Positions 16,161 through 23,763 of a stretch of DNA of 35,917 nt are shown here, piece by piece. A model generated the notes under the pieces. That model was not told the DNA's origin, made no database searches, and saw nothing but the letters and a program-made list of their open reading frames with translations. The position numbers and the translations under genes were made by a program. The stretch comes from Muribaculaceae bacterium. GTDB taxonomy: Bacteria > Bacteroidota > Bacteroidia > Bacteroidales > Muribaculaceae. The stretch covers positions 1-35,917 of the forward strand of contig JAFLTY010000024.1 in NCBI GenBank assembly GCA_022509065.1. The letters are read 5' to 3'. Numbering within the stretch: position 1 is the stretch's first letter; every line of letters starts with the position of its first letter.

Positions 16161-17468
16161 ATGACCGACAACACAATAGATAAGCTTATTGACGGCATGG
16201 CTACCGAAGACATTTCGGTAAACCGTGCCGTACTTAGTAATGGTCTGAGGTTTGTCCATCACCAAATGCCTGACACCTCAATGGTGACTTTAAATGTGCT
16301 GTATAATGTTGGAGCTCGAGACGAACGCCCTGATATGACTGGAATTGCACATCTTTTCGAACACATGATGTTCGGGGGTTCGGCAAACGTCGAAGACTTC
16401 GACGGACTGTTGACAAAAGCCGGAGGGGTCAGCAACGCATGGACAAGCAATGATTTTACCAATTTTCACCTCACCGCGCCTGCTCACAATGCTGAGACGC
16501 TTTTCTATTTGGAAAGCGACAGGATGTTAGCCCCCACTCTTACCGAACAAGTTCTTAACGTACAACGTTCCGTTGTCATCGAGGAGTTTAAACAACAATG
16601 TCTGAACATTCCTTATGGCAATCTAATGCACACTCTGCGTCCATTAATGTATGGGTCTCACCCATATTCCTGGCCGGTAATAGGAAAGGATTTTGAATCT
16701 ATCGCAGCTATAACACGCCATGATATAACAGAATGGTGGACAAATCATTACAGCCCAGACAATGCAGTTCTCGCCGTAGCCGGAAACATTGACTACGAGT
16801 CGGCACTAAAATTTGCGAAGAGATGGTTTGAGGACATCCCATCAAGGTCTCAATCTGTGCGACAGCATTCACCACTTGACCCTGTGAGTAATGGCGTTAC
16901 TCAAACGGTGTATGGCGCTGTCCCCGCCACTCTTATAGTCGTGGCATATCGAATGGGAGCCTATGACTCGGATCAATATTATGCCGCCGACGCAATCACA
17001 GATATTTTATCTATGGGTCAAGCTTCTCGGTTTGCACAGCGTATCAACATGAACCCTGATTCTCCATTAGTCGATGCCGATGCTTCAATCTCGGGGGCAA
17101 AAGATCCGGGAATGTTAATGCTTACCGCTCGTCTGGCAGATGAAAATGTTGACATCGATTATGCGATAAGATTTCTCGTTGAAGCCGCCCGATCGATAAT
17201 TAACGAAGGCATTCGTACGGAAGAACTCCAAAGACTTAAAAATCGCCAGAGAGCCTCATTCGTGTTTGGCAACATGGCATCAGTAAGTTGTGCCCAAACA
17301 ATAGCCGAGGCCGAGATGCATGGCCATTCCCCCGGATACAAACTTCGCCGATACAACACTTTGACTTGCGAATCTATTATAGACGCCGCCATTGATATCT
17401 TCGATAGCACACACCCTGTCACTGTAATATACCGGCCGATTAATCCTAATTCTCAATCGTTCCAATAA
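16161..17468 (+). CDS. M16 family zinc peptidase
   Basis: 435 residues with two M16-type domains. The inverted zinc motif is HLFEH at residues 64-68 in GIAHLFEHMMFGG, with the downstream Glu ligand in VVIEEFKQ near 141-142. The N-terminal strand pattern (VLSNGLRFVHHQMPDTSMVTLNVLYNVGARDE) and the C-terminal domain match processing-peptidase relatives of moderate length. There is no signal peptide, so it is probably cytosolic, although Bacteroidota M16 enzymes are also found in the envelope. It sits between a cyclophilin and hflX in a tight gene run. Confidence 0.93.
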   Translation: MTDNTIDKLIDGMATEDISVNRAVLSNGLRFVHHQMPDTSMVTLNVLYNVGARDERPDMTGIAHLFEHMMFGGSANVEDFDGLLTKAGGVSNAWTSNDFTNFHLTAPAHNAETLFYLESDRMLAPTLTEQVLNVQRSVVIEEFKQQCLNIPYGNLMHTLRPLMYGSHPYSWPVIGKDFESIAAITRHDITEWWTNHYSPDNAVLAVAGNIDYESALKFAKRWFEDIPSRSQSVRQHSPLDPVSNGVTQTVYGAVPATLIVVAYRMGAYDSDQYYAADAITDILSMGQASRFAQRINMNPDSPLVDADASISGAKDPGMLMLTARLADENVDIDYAIRFLVEAARSIINEGIRTEELQRLKNRQRASFVFGNMASVSCAQTIAEAEMHGHSPGYKLRRYNTLTCESIIDAAIDIFDSTHPVTVIYRPINPNSQSFQ

Positions 17469-17475
17469 CTCCACT

Positions 17476-18705
17476 TTGAAAGACATCATCATATCCAACG
17501 AGACATCCGAACGCACAGTGCTTGTAGGACTCATCACACCACAGCAGAACGAACTCAAAGCCAACGAATATCTGGCAGAACTAGCGTTTTTGGCCGATAC
17601 AGCCGGTGCCGTTACCGTCAAAACTTTTCTTCAGCGGCTCGACCGTCCAAACTCGCATACTTTCGTTGGCAAAGGCAAACTGGAGGAAATCAAAAAATTT
17701 GTTGAGGATAATGACATTGGGATGGTTATATTTGATGATGACCTTACCACCAAACAAGTGTCAAATATTGAACGTGAGTTACAAGTGAAGATTCTTGACC
17801 GCACGAGTCTAATCCTTGACATCTTTGCCCGACGTGCACAGACTGCCAGCGCCAAAACGCAGGTGGAACTCGCACAATATCAATATTTGTTGCCTCGTCT
17901 GACACGACTATGGACTCACCTTGAACGTCAACGCGGTGGCATCGGCATGCGTGGACCTGGTGAAACTCAGATAGAGACAGACCGTCGTATTATCCTGGAC
18001 AAGATAAGCCGCCTTAAAGACGAACTCAAGGCCATTGACAAACAAAAGGCTATCCAACGCAAAAATCGTGGTAAATTGACGCGTGTCGCTTTAGTGGGAT
18101 ATACCAATGTTGGTAAATCAACAATAATGAATCTCCTTGCCAAAAGTGATGTCTTTGCCGAAAACAAACTTTTCGCCACTCTCGACACAACTGTCCGCAA
18201 GATTGCAATTGACAATCTGCCCATATTACTTACCGACACAGTGGGATTTATCCGTAAATTGCCTACTCATCTGGTCGACTCGTTCAAATCTACACTCGAT
18301 GAGGTGCGCGAGGCTGATGTTTTGCTCCATGTTGTCGACATAAGTCATCCTAATTTTGAGGATCAAATAGAGGTCGTAAACAAGACTCTAAATGAAGTGT
18401 GCAGAGGAAATGAGAAACCGACCATCATGGTTTTCAATAAAATCGATGCATACAACTTTATCCCTAAAGATGTCGATGACCTAACTCCTTCCACACGCGA
18501 GAATATACCTCTTGAAGAGCTTAAGGAGACTTGGATGGCAAGAACGGGTGATGAGGCTGTTTTCATTTCAGCAAAAAATGGCACTAATATTGACGAACTC
18601 AAGGCTAAGATTTACGAAAAAGCAAAACAGATACACCTCACCCGATTCCCATACAATGATTTCCTCTATCAAAAATATGACGAACTGGGAGAAGAACAAG
18701 AGTAA
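17476..18705 (+). CDS. hflX: GTPase HflX
   Basis: 409 residues read from a TTG start at 17476, seven bases after the previous stop. No ATG lies near the expected N-terminus, and the conserved opening (VLVGLITPQQ) would be lost with a later start. The HflX N-terminal domain carries HTFVGKGKLEEIK and the glycine-rich GGIGMRGPGETQIETDRR; the G domain has G1 GYTNVGKST, G3 DTVGF and G4 NKID. HflX binds the 50S subunit and splits or rescues stalled ribosomes under stress. The next gene, aroA, starts 21 bases on. Confidence 0.95.
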   Translation: MKDIIISNETSERTVLVGLITPQQNELKANEYLAELAFLADTAGAVTVKTFLQRLDRPNSHTFVGKGKLEEIKKFVEDNDIGMVIFDDDLTTKQVSNIERELQVKILDRTSLILDIFARRAQTASAKTQVELAQYQYLLPRLTRLWTHLERQRGGIGMRGPGETQIETDRRIILDKISRLKDELKAIDKQKAIQRKNRGKLTRVALVGYTNVGKSTIMNLLAKSDVFAENKLFATLDTTVRKIAIDNLPILLTDTVGFIRKLPTHLVDSFKSTLDEVREADVLLHVVDISHPNFEDQIEVVNKTLNEVCRGNEKPTIMVFNKIDAYNFIPKDVDDLTPSTRENIPLEELKETWMARTGDEAVFISAKNGTNIDELKAKIYEKAKQIHLTRFPYNDFLYQKYDELGEEQE

Positions 18706-18726
18706 CCATTTGGAAAAACCACTGTA

Positions 18727-19998
18727 ATGAATCTTCACATCACATCACCCGAAGGCATACTTGAGGCATCGGTCGATTTACCACTCAGTAAAAGTATGGC
18801 CGCTCGAGCTATAATTATTAACAGCGTGGGAGGTTTTCCTAACAGCCTACCGTTGCCCCAGTGTACCGACACAGACTGTCTTCGTCAAGCTCTCTCCGTT
18901 GACCAAGGAAATGTCAACATTGGAGGATGCGGAACGGCAATGCGATTTCTCACCGCGTATTATGCAGCTGCCCCGGGCACTGATATCATTCTTGACGGTG
19001 ATGAGCGTATGCGCAAACGTCCCATCAAACCGCTTGTTGACGCGTTGCTGTCTCTCGGCGCCGATATTGAATATATGAATACCGACGGTTTCGCACCTTT
19101 ACATATCAAAGGCTCTACTCTTCTGGGAGGAGAGATTTCAATTGACGCTTCGACAAGTTCGCAATTTATTTCGGCTCTTATGATGGTTGCGCCACTAATG
19201 GGTAGCCCTCTCCGCATCGCATTGGACAATGAACCCGCATCGCTTGCATATATAAAATTGACAGCTAAAATGATGGAAAGATGTGGAGTGGAACCCGAGT
19301 TTACATATAACGGCATATCTGTACCAAACTCACCATACACTACCCCGTCAACCGATATCGAACGAGACTGGTCGGCTGCATCCTATTGGTACAGCATAGC
19401 TGCGTTATCCGCCGGCTGGGTTACTCTTAACGATATCCACCGAGATAGTATGCAAGGTGACAGTAGGATGATTGATATAGGTGAAAAACTGGGTGTGATA
19501 ACAGCCGAAAGCGAGGATGTCGATGGTGCTCTTGAGTTGTCAGCCAGTCCCGAAGTGTTCTCTCGACTTGACATGGATATGTCAAATACGCCCGACTTGG
19601 TGCCTGCTGTCGCTGTGATGGCAGCCGCTCTTGGCGTTCCCTTCAGATTTACTGGTGTCAATACTCTGCGACATAAGGAATGCGACCGCCTCGAAGCCTT
19701 AAAAGCCGAAGCGTTGAAAATGGGATGGCTTTTTGAAATTGAGCGTGACGATGTCTTGAGTTGGGAGAACCGACGCGTTCCGGTAACTCAATTACCGCGC
19801 ATTGCTTCGCACGGAGACCACCGCATTGCTATGGCTTTCGCACCTCTGGCTCTTATGTTACCTGCTATAATCATTGAGAACGCTGAAGTGGTTGATAAGT
19901 CATATCCCGATTTTTGGGTAGACCTCGAACAGGCAGGCTTTATCGTGGCTGATGAAGATGCGGTCGAAAAAACAGACGATAATCTTCTTTGTGACTGA
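18727..19998 (+). CDS. aroA: 3-phosphoshikimate 1-carboxyvinyltransferase (EPSP synthase)
   Basis: 423 residues. Substrate-binding motifs of EPSP synthase are present in order: LPLSKSMAARA (Lys of the first motif), GGCGTAMRFL, DGDERMRKRPIKPLVDAL, STSSQFISALMM, a DWSAASYW segment, NTPDLVPA (catalytic Asp), HKECDRLEALKAEA and HGDHRIAMAFAPLAL. The usual KETDR is KECDR and the usual GNAGT is GGCGT, so two cysteines sit near the active site. The enzyme joins shikimate-3-phosphate and PEP in the chorismate pathway; other aro genes are not in view. The sequence is of the divergent Bacteroidota type. Confidence 0.94.
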   Translation: MNLHITSPEGILEASVDLPLSKSMAARAIIINSVGGFPNSLPLPQCTDTDCLRQALSVDQGNVNIGGCGTAMRFLTAYYAAAPGTDIILDGDERMRKRPIKPLVDALLSLGADIEYMNTDGFAPLHIKGSTLLGGEISIDASTSSQFISALMMVAPLMGSPLRIALDNEPASLAYIKLTAKMMERCGVEPEFTYNGISVPNSPYTTPSTDIERDWSAASYWYSIAALSAGWVTLNDIHRDSMQGDSRMIDIGEKLGVITAESEDVDGALELSASPEVFSRLDMDMSNTPDLVPAVAVMAAALGVPFRFTGVNTLRHKECDRLEALKAEALKMGWLFEIERDDVLSWENRRVPVTQLPRIASHGDHRIAMAFAPLALMLPAIIIENAEVVDKSYPDFWVDLEQAGFIVADEDAVEKTDDNLLCD

Positions 19999-20002
19999 AA
20001 GT

Positions 20003-20440
20003 ATGCATGTAGCGATTATACTTGGAGGAAGTCTCCTGGGCGTAGGGTTACTTTTATATTTACATCATCGTCTAACGTCAACCACAGATAAAATAGTTGT
20101 TACTCAAACCGAAATAGAGGAACAATCTTCCGACGAGGGATGTTGTGGAATGCACATTACATGCGAACGTGATTCGCTCTCCCCGGTCTTCAGTGATATC
20201 ATTGAATACTTTGACGATGAAGAACTCGATGTGTTCACAAACCGTGGCGCCAATAGTTATACACCAGATGAAATAGAGTGTTTTCGTGATGTTCTTTTGA
20301 CTCTCCAACCCGAGGAAATAGCGCCGTGGGCACGTTCCATTCAACAACGCGGCATAGAGCTTCCGCCCGAAGTAAGAGACGAACTGTTCATAATTGTCGG
20401 TGAGGCGCGAGCTGAGCGTTTGACCACTTCACTTTCATGA
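20003..20440 (+). CDS. Conserved membrane-anchored protein with CCGMH-C motif
   Basis: 145 residues from the ATG at 20003; an earlier in-frame ATG at 19952 would overlap aroA by 47 bases and put a basic, non-typical stretch ahead of the membrane helix. One N-terminal helix (residues ~3-20, VAIILGGSLLGVGLLLYL) anchors a soluble domain. It contains GCCGMHITCERDSLSP, then IIEYFDDEELDVF and a helical tail with LQPEEIAPWARSIQQRGIELP. The Cys-Cys-x-x-His-x-x-Cys cluster could bind a metal or a cluster. I recognise the pattern as a recurring Bacteroidales protein next to a metal ABC permease; its function is unknown. It lies 24 bases ahead of the permease gene. Confidence 0.78.
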   Translation: MHVAIILGGSLLGVGLLLYLHHRLTSTTDKIVVTQTEIEEQSSDEGCCGMHITCERDSLSPVFSDIIEYFDDEELDVFTNRGANSYTPDEIECFRDVLLTLQPEEIAPWARSIQQRGIELPPEVRDELFIIVGEARAERLTTSLS

Positions 20441-20464
20441 TTCTCAAATACGAGTCACATTAAC

Positions 20465-21280
20465 ATGTCCGATTTTTTTGAAATAATCAACTATTCTTTT
20501 TTTCGTCTTGCAATTGTCGGAGTATGCCTCATCTCAATTGCATCTGCGATGATTGGAACGTATATCATTACGCGACGGCTCGTCGCCATATCCGGTGGCG
20601 TAACACACGCTTGCTTTGGCGGACTCGGTCTTGGTTATTTTCTCGGCATCAACCCCATAGCAATGGCAGCTGTTTTTGCAGTGGGATCCTCACTGGGAGT
20701 AGACTGGCTGTCCAGACACCATAAAGTACGCGAGGATTCAGCAATAGCAGTCATTTGGGCTATTGGCATGGCCATTGGCGTTCTTTTTGTCTTCCTAACA
20801 CCGGGCTATGTACCCGAACTCAATACTTTTTTGTTTGGCAACATACTGACAGTCAATATTGATGACGTCATTGTTTTTGCCGTTTTTACTTTGCTTCTTG
20901 TATTATTCTTCGCGCTTCGATTCAAACAGATTGTGGCATGTGCTTTCGATCGCGATTTCGCACGCGTCGCCGGATTGCCTGTCCGCTTCATTACCACTAC
21001 CATGACTGTTATGGTAGCCGTCTGCATAGTACTCACCATACGACTTGTCGGTGTGATGCTACTAATGTCAATGCTTTCATTACCCATTATGATATCCGAA
21101 ATCTTTGTTCACAGATTTAAACCTCTCATGATTTTGTCAGTGGGTATATCTTTGGTAGCATGCTTAGCAGGGCTCTTTATAGGGGCGGCCGTCGATGTAC
21201 CTTGTTCCGCACTGATTGTAATCGTCCTGGCCGCATTATTCCTTGTCGCGAAAATAGCAAAAGCTGTCGTTCCTGATTAG
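20465..21280 (+). CDS. ABC-3 family metal ion permease (ZnuB/MntB-like)
   Basis: 271 residues with about eight hydrophobic helices and the ABC-3 pattern: GTYIITRRLVAISGGVTHACFGGLGLGYFLG (split by helices), a REDSAIAVIWAIGMAIGVLF segment and the cytosolic loop DRDFARVAGLP typical of the family. It forms the membrane channel of a zinc, manganese or iron uptake system. No ATP-binding or metal-binding subunit gene is adjacent, so the partners must be encoded elsewhere. The metal specificity cannot be read from the permease. Confidence 0.9.
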   Translation: MSDFFEIINYSFFRLAIVGVCLISIASAMIGTYIITRRLVAISGGVTHACFGGLGLGYFLGINPIAMAAVFAVGSSLGVDWLSRHHKVREDSAIAVIWAIGMAIGVLFVFLTPGYVPELNTFLFGNILTVNIDDVIVFAVFTLLLVLFFALRFKQIVACAFDRDFARVAGLPVRFITTTMTVMVAVCIVLTIRLVGVMLLMSMLSLPIMISEIFVHRFKPLMILSVGISLVACLAGLFIGAAVDVPCSALIVIVLAALFLVAKIAKAVVPD

Positions 21281-21452
21281 TATTTAGGCATCAACAGGTT
21301 CGTATGTCCATGACTGCTTAGGTTACTTAAGTTTTCTGATATGGACGAGATAAAAGTCCTTAAGAGGCTGTTCGCGAACCTGCTGTAAAATGCATTGTTT
21401 ATTTAAGTTGCATTCGAATCAGCAACGCTTTTTTGCGTTGTCACGCAATGAG
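21281..21452. other. Intergenic spacer with small dyads
   Basis: No gene is seen. It contains GTCCAT/ATGGAC arms at 21306-21311 and 21341-21346, the perfect palindrome GTTCGCGAAC (21370-21379), and a hairpin CAACGC-TTTTTT-GCGTTG (21423-21440). None has a T-run after the stem on the plus strand, so termination after the permease gene is uncertain. Confidence 0.45.
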
Positions 21453-21484
21453 TTTGGATGAAATGAGAAAATTTATTAAATTTG
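21453..21484 (+). promoter_or_regulatory. Promoter of the DUF1015 gene
   Basis: TTTG at 21453-21456, a 20-base spacer and TAAATTTG at 21477-21484; initiation is expected near 21491, about 74 bases ahead of the ATG. Confidence 0.7.
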
Positions 21485-21496
21485 CAATTACTAATT

Positions 21497-21525
21497 AAAC
21501 GGACACATGTTGCAATCCGTTTTTT
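21497..21525 (+). promoter_or_regulatory. Attenuator-like hairpin in the DUF1015 leader
   Basis: AAACGGA (21497-21503) pairs perfectly with TCCGTTT (21516-21522) and is followed by a T-run to 21525. It lies a few bases after the predicted transcription start, so it looks like an early intrinsic terminator or a 5'-stabilising stem. No leader peptide is seen. Confidence 0.45.
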
Positions 21526-21564
21526 ATAGTTTTTCGTATACAAATAAATACCTTAAACAACACC

Positions 21565-22809
21565 ATGGCTAAAGTAAAACCTTTTAAGGGTATACGTCCC
21601 CCCAAACACTTGGTTACACAAGTTGCATCACGTCCTTATGACGTACTCAGCAGTGAAGAAGCCCGAGCCGAAGCCGACGGCAATGAAAAATCGCTCTATC
21701 ACATCATCAAACCCGAAATAGATTTCGCTCCCGGTACAGACGAACATTCCAAGCCGGTGTATGATAAAGCAGTCGATAACTTTAAAGCATTCAAACAAAA
21801 CGGCTGGCTTGTCCAGGATGATAAGGAGCATTACTATATTTACGCCCAGACAATGAATGGCCGTACTCAATACGGCATTGTAGTGGCAGCAAATGTCGAC
21901 GATTACATGGAAGGTCGTATCAAAAAACATGAGCTTACACGTAGGGACAAGGAAGAAGACCGAATGAAACACGTGCGCGTCCAGAACGCCAATATCGAAC
22001 CGGTGTTCTTTGCCTTTCCCGATAACAAAGAACTTGACGAGATAATTAAGAAAGTAACTGAAGGTACGCCCGAATACAATTTTGTCGCCGAAGATGGTTT
22101 TGGACATCATTTCTGGGTTGTCGATGACGATGAACTCATTGACCGAATCACTAACGAGTTTGCCAAAATTCCCTACCTCTACATCGCCGACGGCCATCAC
22201 CGCACAGCTGCAGCTGCTTTGGTTGGTAACGAGAAAGCCAGACTCAATCCTAACCATAAAGGAGACGAGGAATACAACTACTTTCTCGCTGTAGCTTTCC
22301 CAGCTTCTCACCTCAAAATCATTGACTACAATCGTCTCGTCAAAGACCTAAACGGCCTTTCACCTGCCGAATTCCTCGAAAAACTCGAATATCATTTTAT
22401 TGTAGAAGACAAGGGTACCGAAGTTTACACTCCTGCCGCTCTTCACAACTTCTCGTTATATCTTGAGGGACACTGGTATTCGCTGACCGCCCGTCGTGGC
22501 ACATACGATGACAACGACCCCATCGGTGTTCTCGATGTCACCATATCCAGCGACTTGATATTGCGTGACATACTTGGCATCCACGATTTGCGCTCAGACA
22601 AACGTGTAGACTTTGTTGGTGGAATACGTGGTCTTGAAGAACTAAAACGTCGAGTCGACTCCGGAGAGATGGCTGCAGCCTTGGCTCTCTTCCCCGTATC
22701 GATGGATCAACTGATGACTATTGCCGACACCGGTAATATAATGCCTCCCAAAACCACATGGTTCGAACCAAAGCTACGCTCGGGTCTCGTCATACACGAA
22801 CTTGACTAA
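21565..22809 (+). CDS. DUF1015 family protein
   Basis: 414 residues. The start MAKVKPFKGIRPP and RPYDVLSSEEA are the hallmark opening of DUF1015, followed by SLYHIIKPE, YIYAQTMNGRTQYGIV, the conserved YIADGHHRTAAA with paired His near residue 210, and YNYFLAVAFPASHLKI. The family is cytosolic and uncharacterised; in Bacteroidota it often lies near serine biosynthesis genes, which are not present here. The length is typical. It stands alone behind its own promoter and a leader hairpin. Confidence 0.92.
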   Translation: MAKVKPFKGIRPPKHLVTQVASRPYDVLSSEEARAEADGNEKSLYHIIKPEIDFAPGTDEHSKPVYDKAVDNFKAFKQNGWLVQDDKEHYYIYAQTMNGRTQYGIVVAANVDDYMEGRIKKHELTRRDKEEDRMKHVRVQNANIEPVFFAFPDNKELDEIIKKVTEGTPEYNFVAEDGFGHHFWVVDDDELIDRITNEFAKIPYLYIADGHHRTAAAALVGNEKARLNPNHKGDEEYNYFLAVAFPASHLKIIDYNRLVKDLNGLSPAEFLEKLEYHFIVEDKGTEVYTPAALHNFSLYLEGHWYSLTARRGTYDDNDPIGVLDVTISSDLILRDILGIHDLRSDKRVDFVGGIRGLEELKRRVDSGEMAAALALFPVSMDQLMTIADTGNIMPPKTTWFEPKLRSGLVIHELD

Positions 22810-22904
22810 AAATGTAACACATGGTTATATCCAAATTATCATTGCTAATCAATAAACAACCTTTTATATTACCTTTTATAAACAATCAAAAACCAATTAA
22901 CATC

Positions 22905-23753
22905 ATGAAAAAGCAATTTTTTATGGCATTGGCTCTTTTGGCAAGCGCAGGCATATCAGCGTTTGCCGGAAGTCTCACAGCCGGTGCGCCTGTTAAGGTT
23001 GCCAAAACAGCTACCGGGCTGATGGCACCCGTCTGGTCTCCCGACGGCAAGCAGATAGCCGCAGCTGGTCCCAACTACACAGGCATTTATGTATTTGACG
23101 CAGACGGTACCAACGCGCGCCAGCTTACTGGAGCAGAAGGTGCCGGCTACAAAATGGCATGGAGTGCCGACGGCAAAGAAATACTTGGCCGTACTAACGT
23201 ACGCGAAGGCGTGCGCGTCCTTCACGAAACTAAAGCTTGGAACGTAGCCACTGGCGAAAGTCGCACCATAGAGGCTCGCAAACGCACCAACGCCAACCCT
23301 CGCACCAGCAACACAGGCGTTACTCTGCTGTCTCGCATGACCGAGGATGCAGCCGGTGTCACTTCGTCCACTCCCGCTTTGGCGGAATATGCCGGACGCA
23401 CTGTCATCAACCCCGCACTGTCTCCCGACGGAAGCATGATAGCCTTCCAGATTGTAGCAAAAGGCATGTTTGTAATCAATGCCGACGGTACCAATCTCCG
23501 TAGCCTTGGAACCGGCTCTAACCCCGCTTGGATGCCCGATAACAACACTTTGGTATACACCATTGTACAAGACAACGGCAATGTAATTACCGGTTCTACA
23601 GTCATGACTGTTACTCTTAGCGACAACAAGAAAGAGGTTCTCATCAACGATTCGAAGCTTATCCCTCTGCGCCCGGCCATCAATGCCGCAGGAACAGCAA
23701 TGGTATTCGAAAACGGTGCTGACGCTTCTATCTATTCAGTAACTCTTAAATAA
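22905..23753 (+). CDS. Exported PD40/TolB-like beta-propeller protein
   Basis: 282 residues from the ATG at 22905; the frame is open upstream but this start gives a clean signal peptide (MKKQFFMALALLASAGISAFAG). The mature part has repeated WD40-like PD40 blades: APVWSPDGKQIAAAG, YKMAWSADGKEILGR, NPALSPDGSMIAFQ, NPAWMPDNNTLVY and RPAINAAGTAMVFENG. Such propellers bind proteins or glycans in the periplasm. The gene is ten bases ahead of the large amidase gene, so the two are probably one transcription unit, and the propeller may bind the same wall substrate or help the amidase. No TolB N-terminal domain is present. Confidence 0.85.
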   Translation: MKKQFFMALALLASAGISAFAGSLTAGAPVKVAKTATGLMAPVWSPDGKQIAAAGPNYTGIYVFDADGTNARQLTGAEGAGYKMAWSADGKEILGRTNVREGVRVLHETKAWNVATGESRTIEARKRTNANPRTSNTGVTLLSRMTEDAAGVTSSTPALAEYAGRTVINPALSPDGSMIAFQIVAKGMFVINADGTNLRSLGTGSNPAWMPDNNTLVYTIVQDNGNVITGSTVMTVTLSDNKKEVLINDSKLIPLRPAINAAGTAMVFENGADASIYSVTLK

Positions 23754-23763
23754 TACTGCCATT

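Noticed and set aside
21628-22311. 227-residue antisense ORF within the DUF1015 gene
   Set aside because: It is fully opposed to a conserved gene and has no domain, signal or promoter; a shadow of codon bias.
22956-23570. 204-residue antisense ORF within the PD40 propeller gene
   Set aside because: It is opposed to a gene with clear repeats and a signal peptide, and shows no protein-like features of its own.
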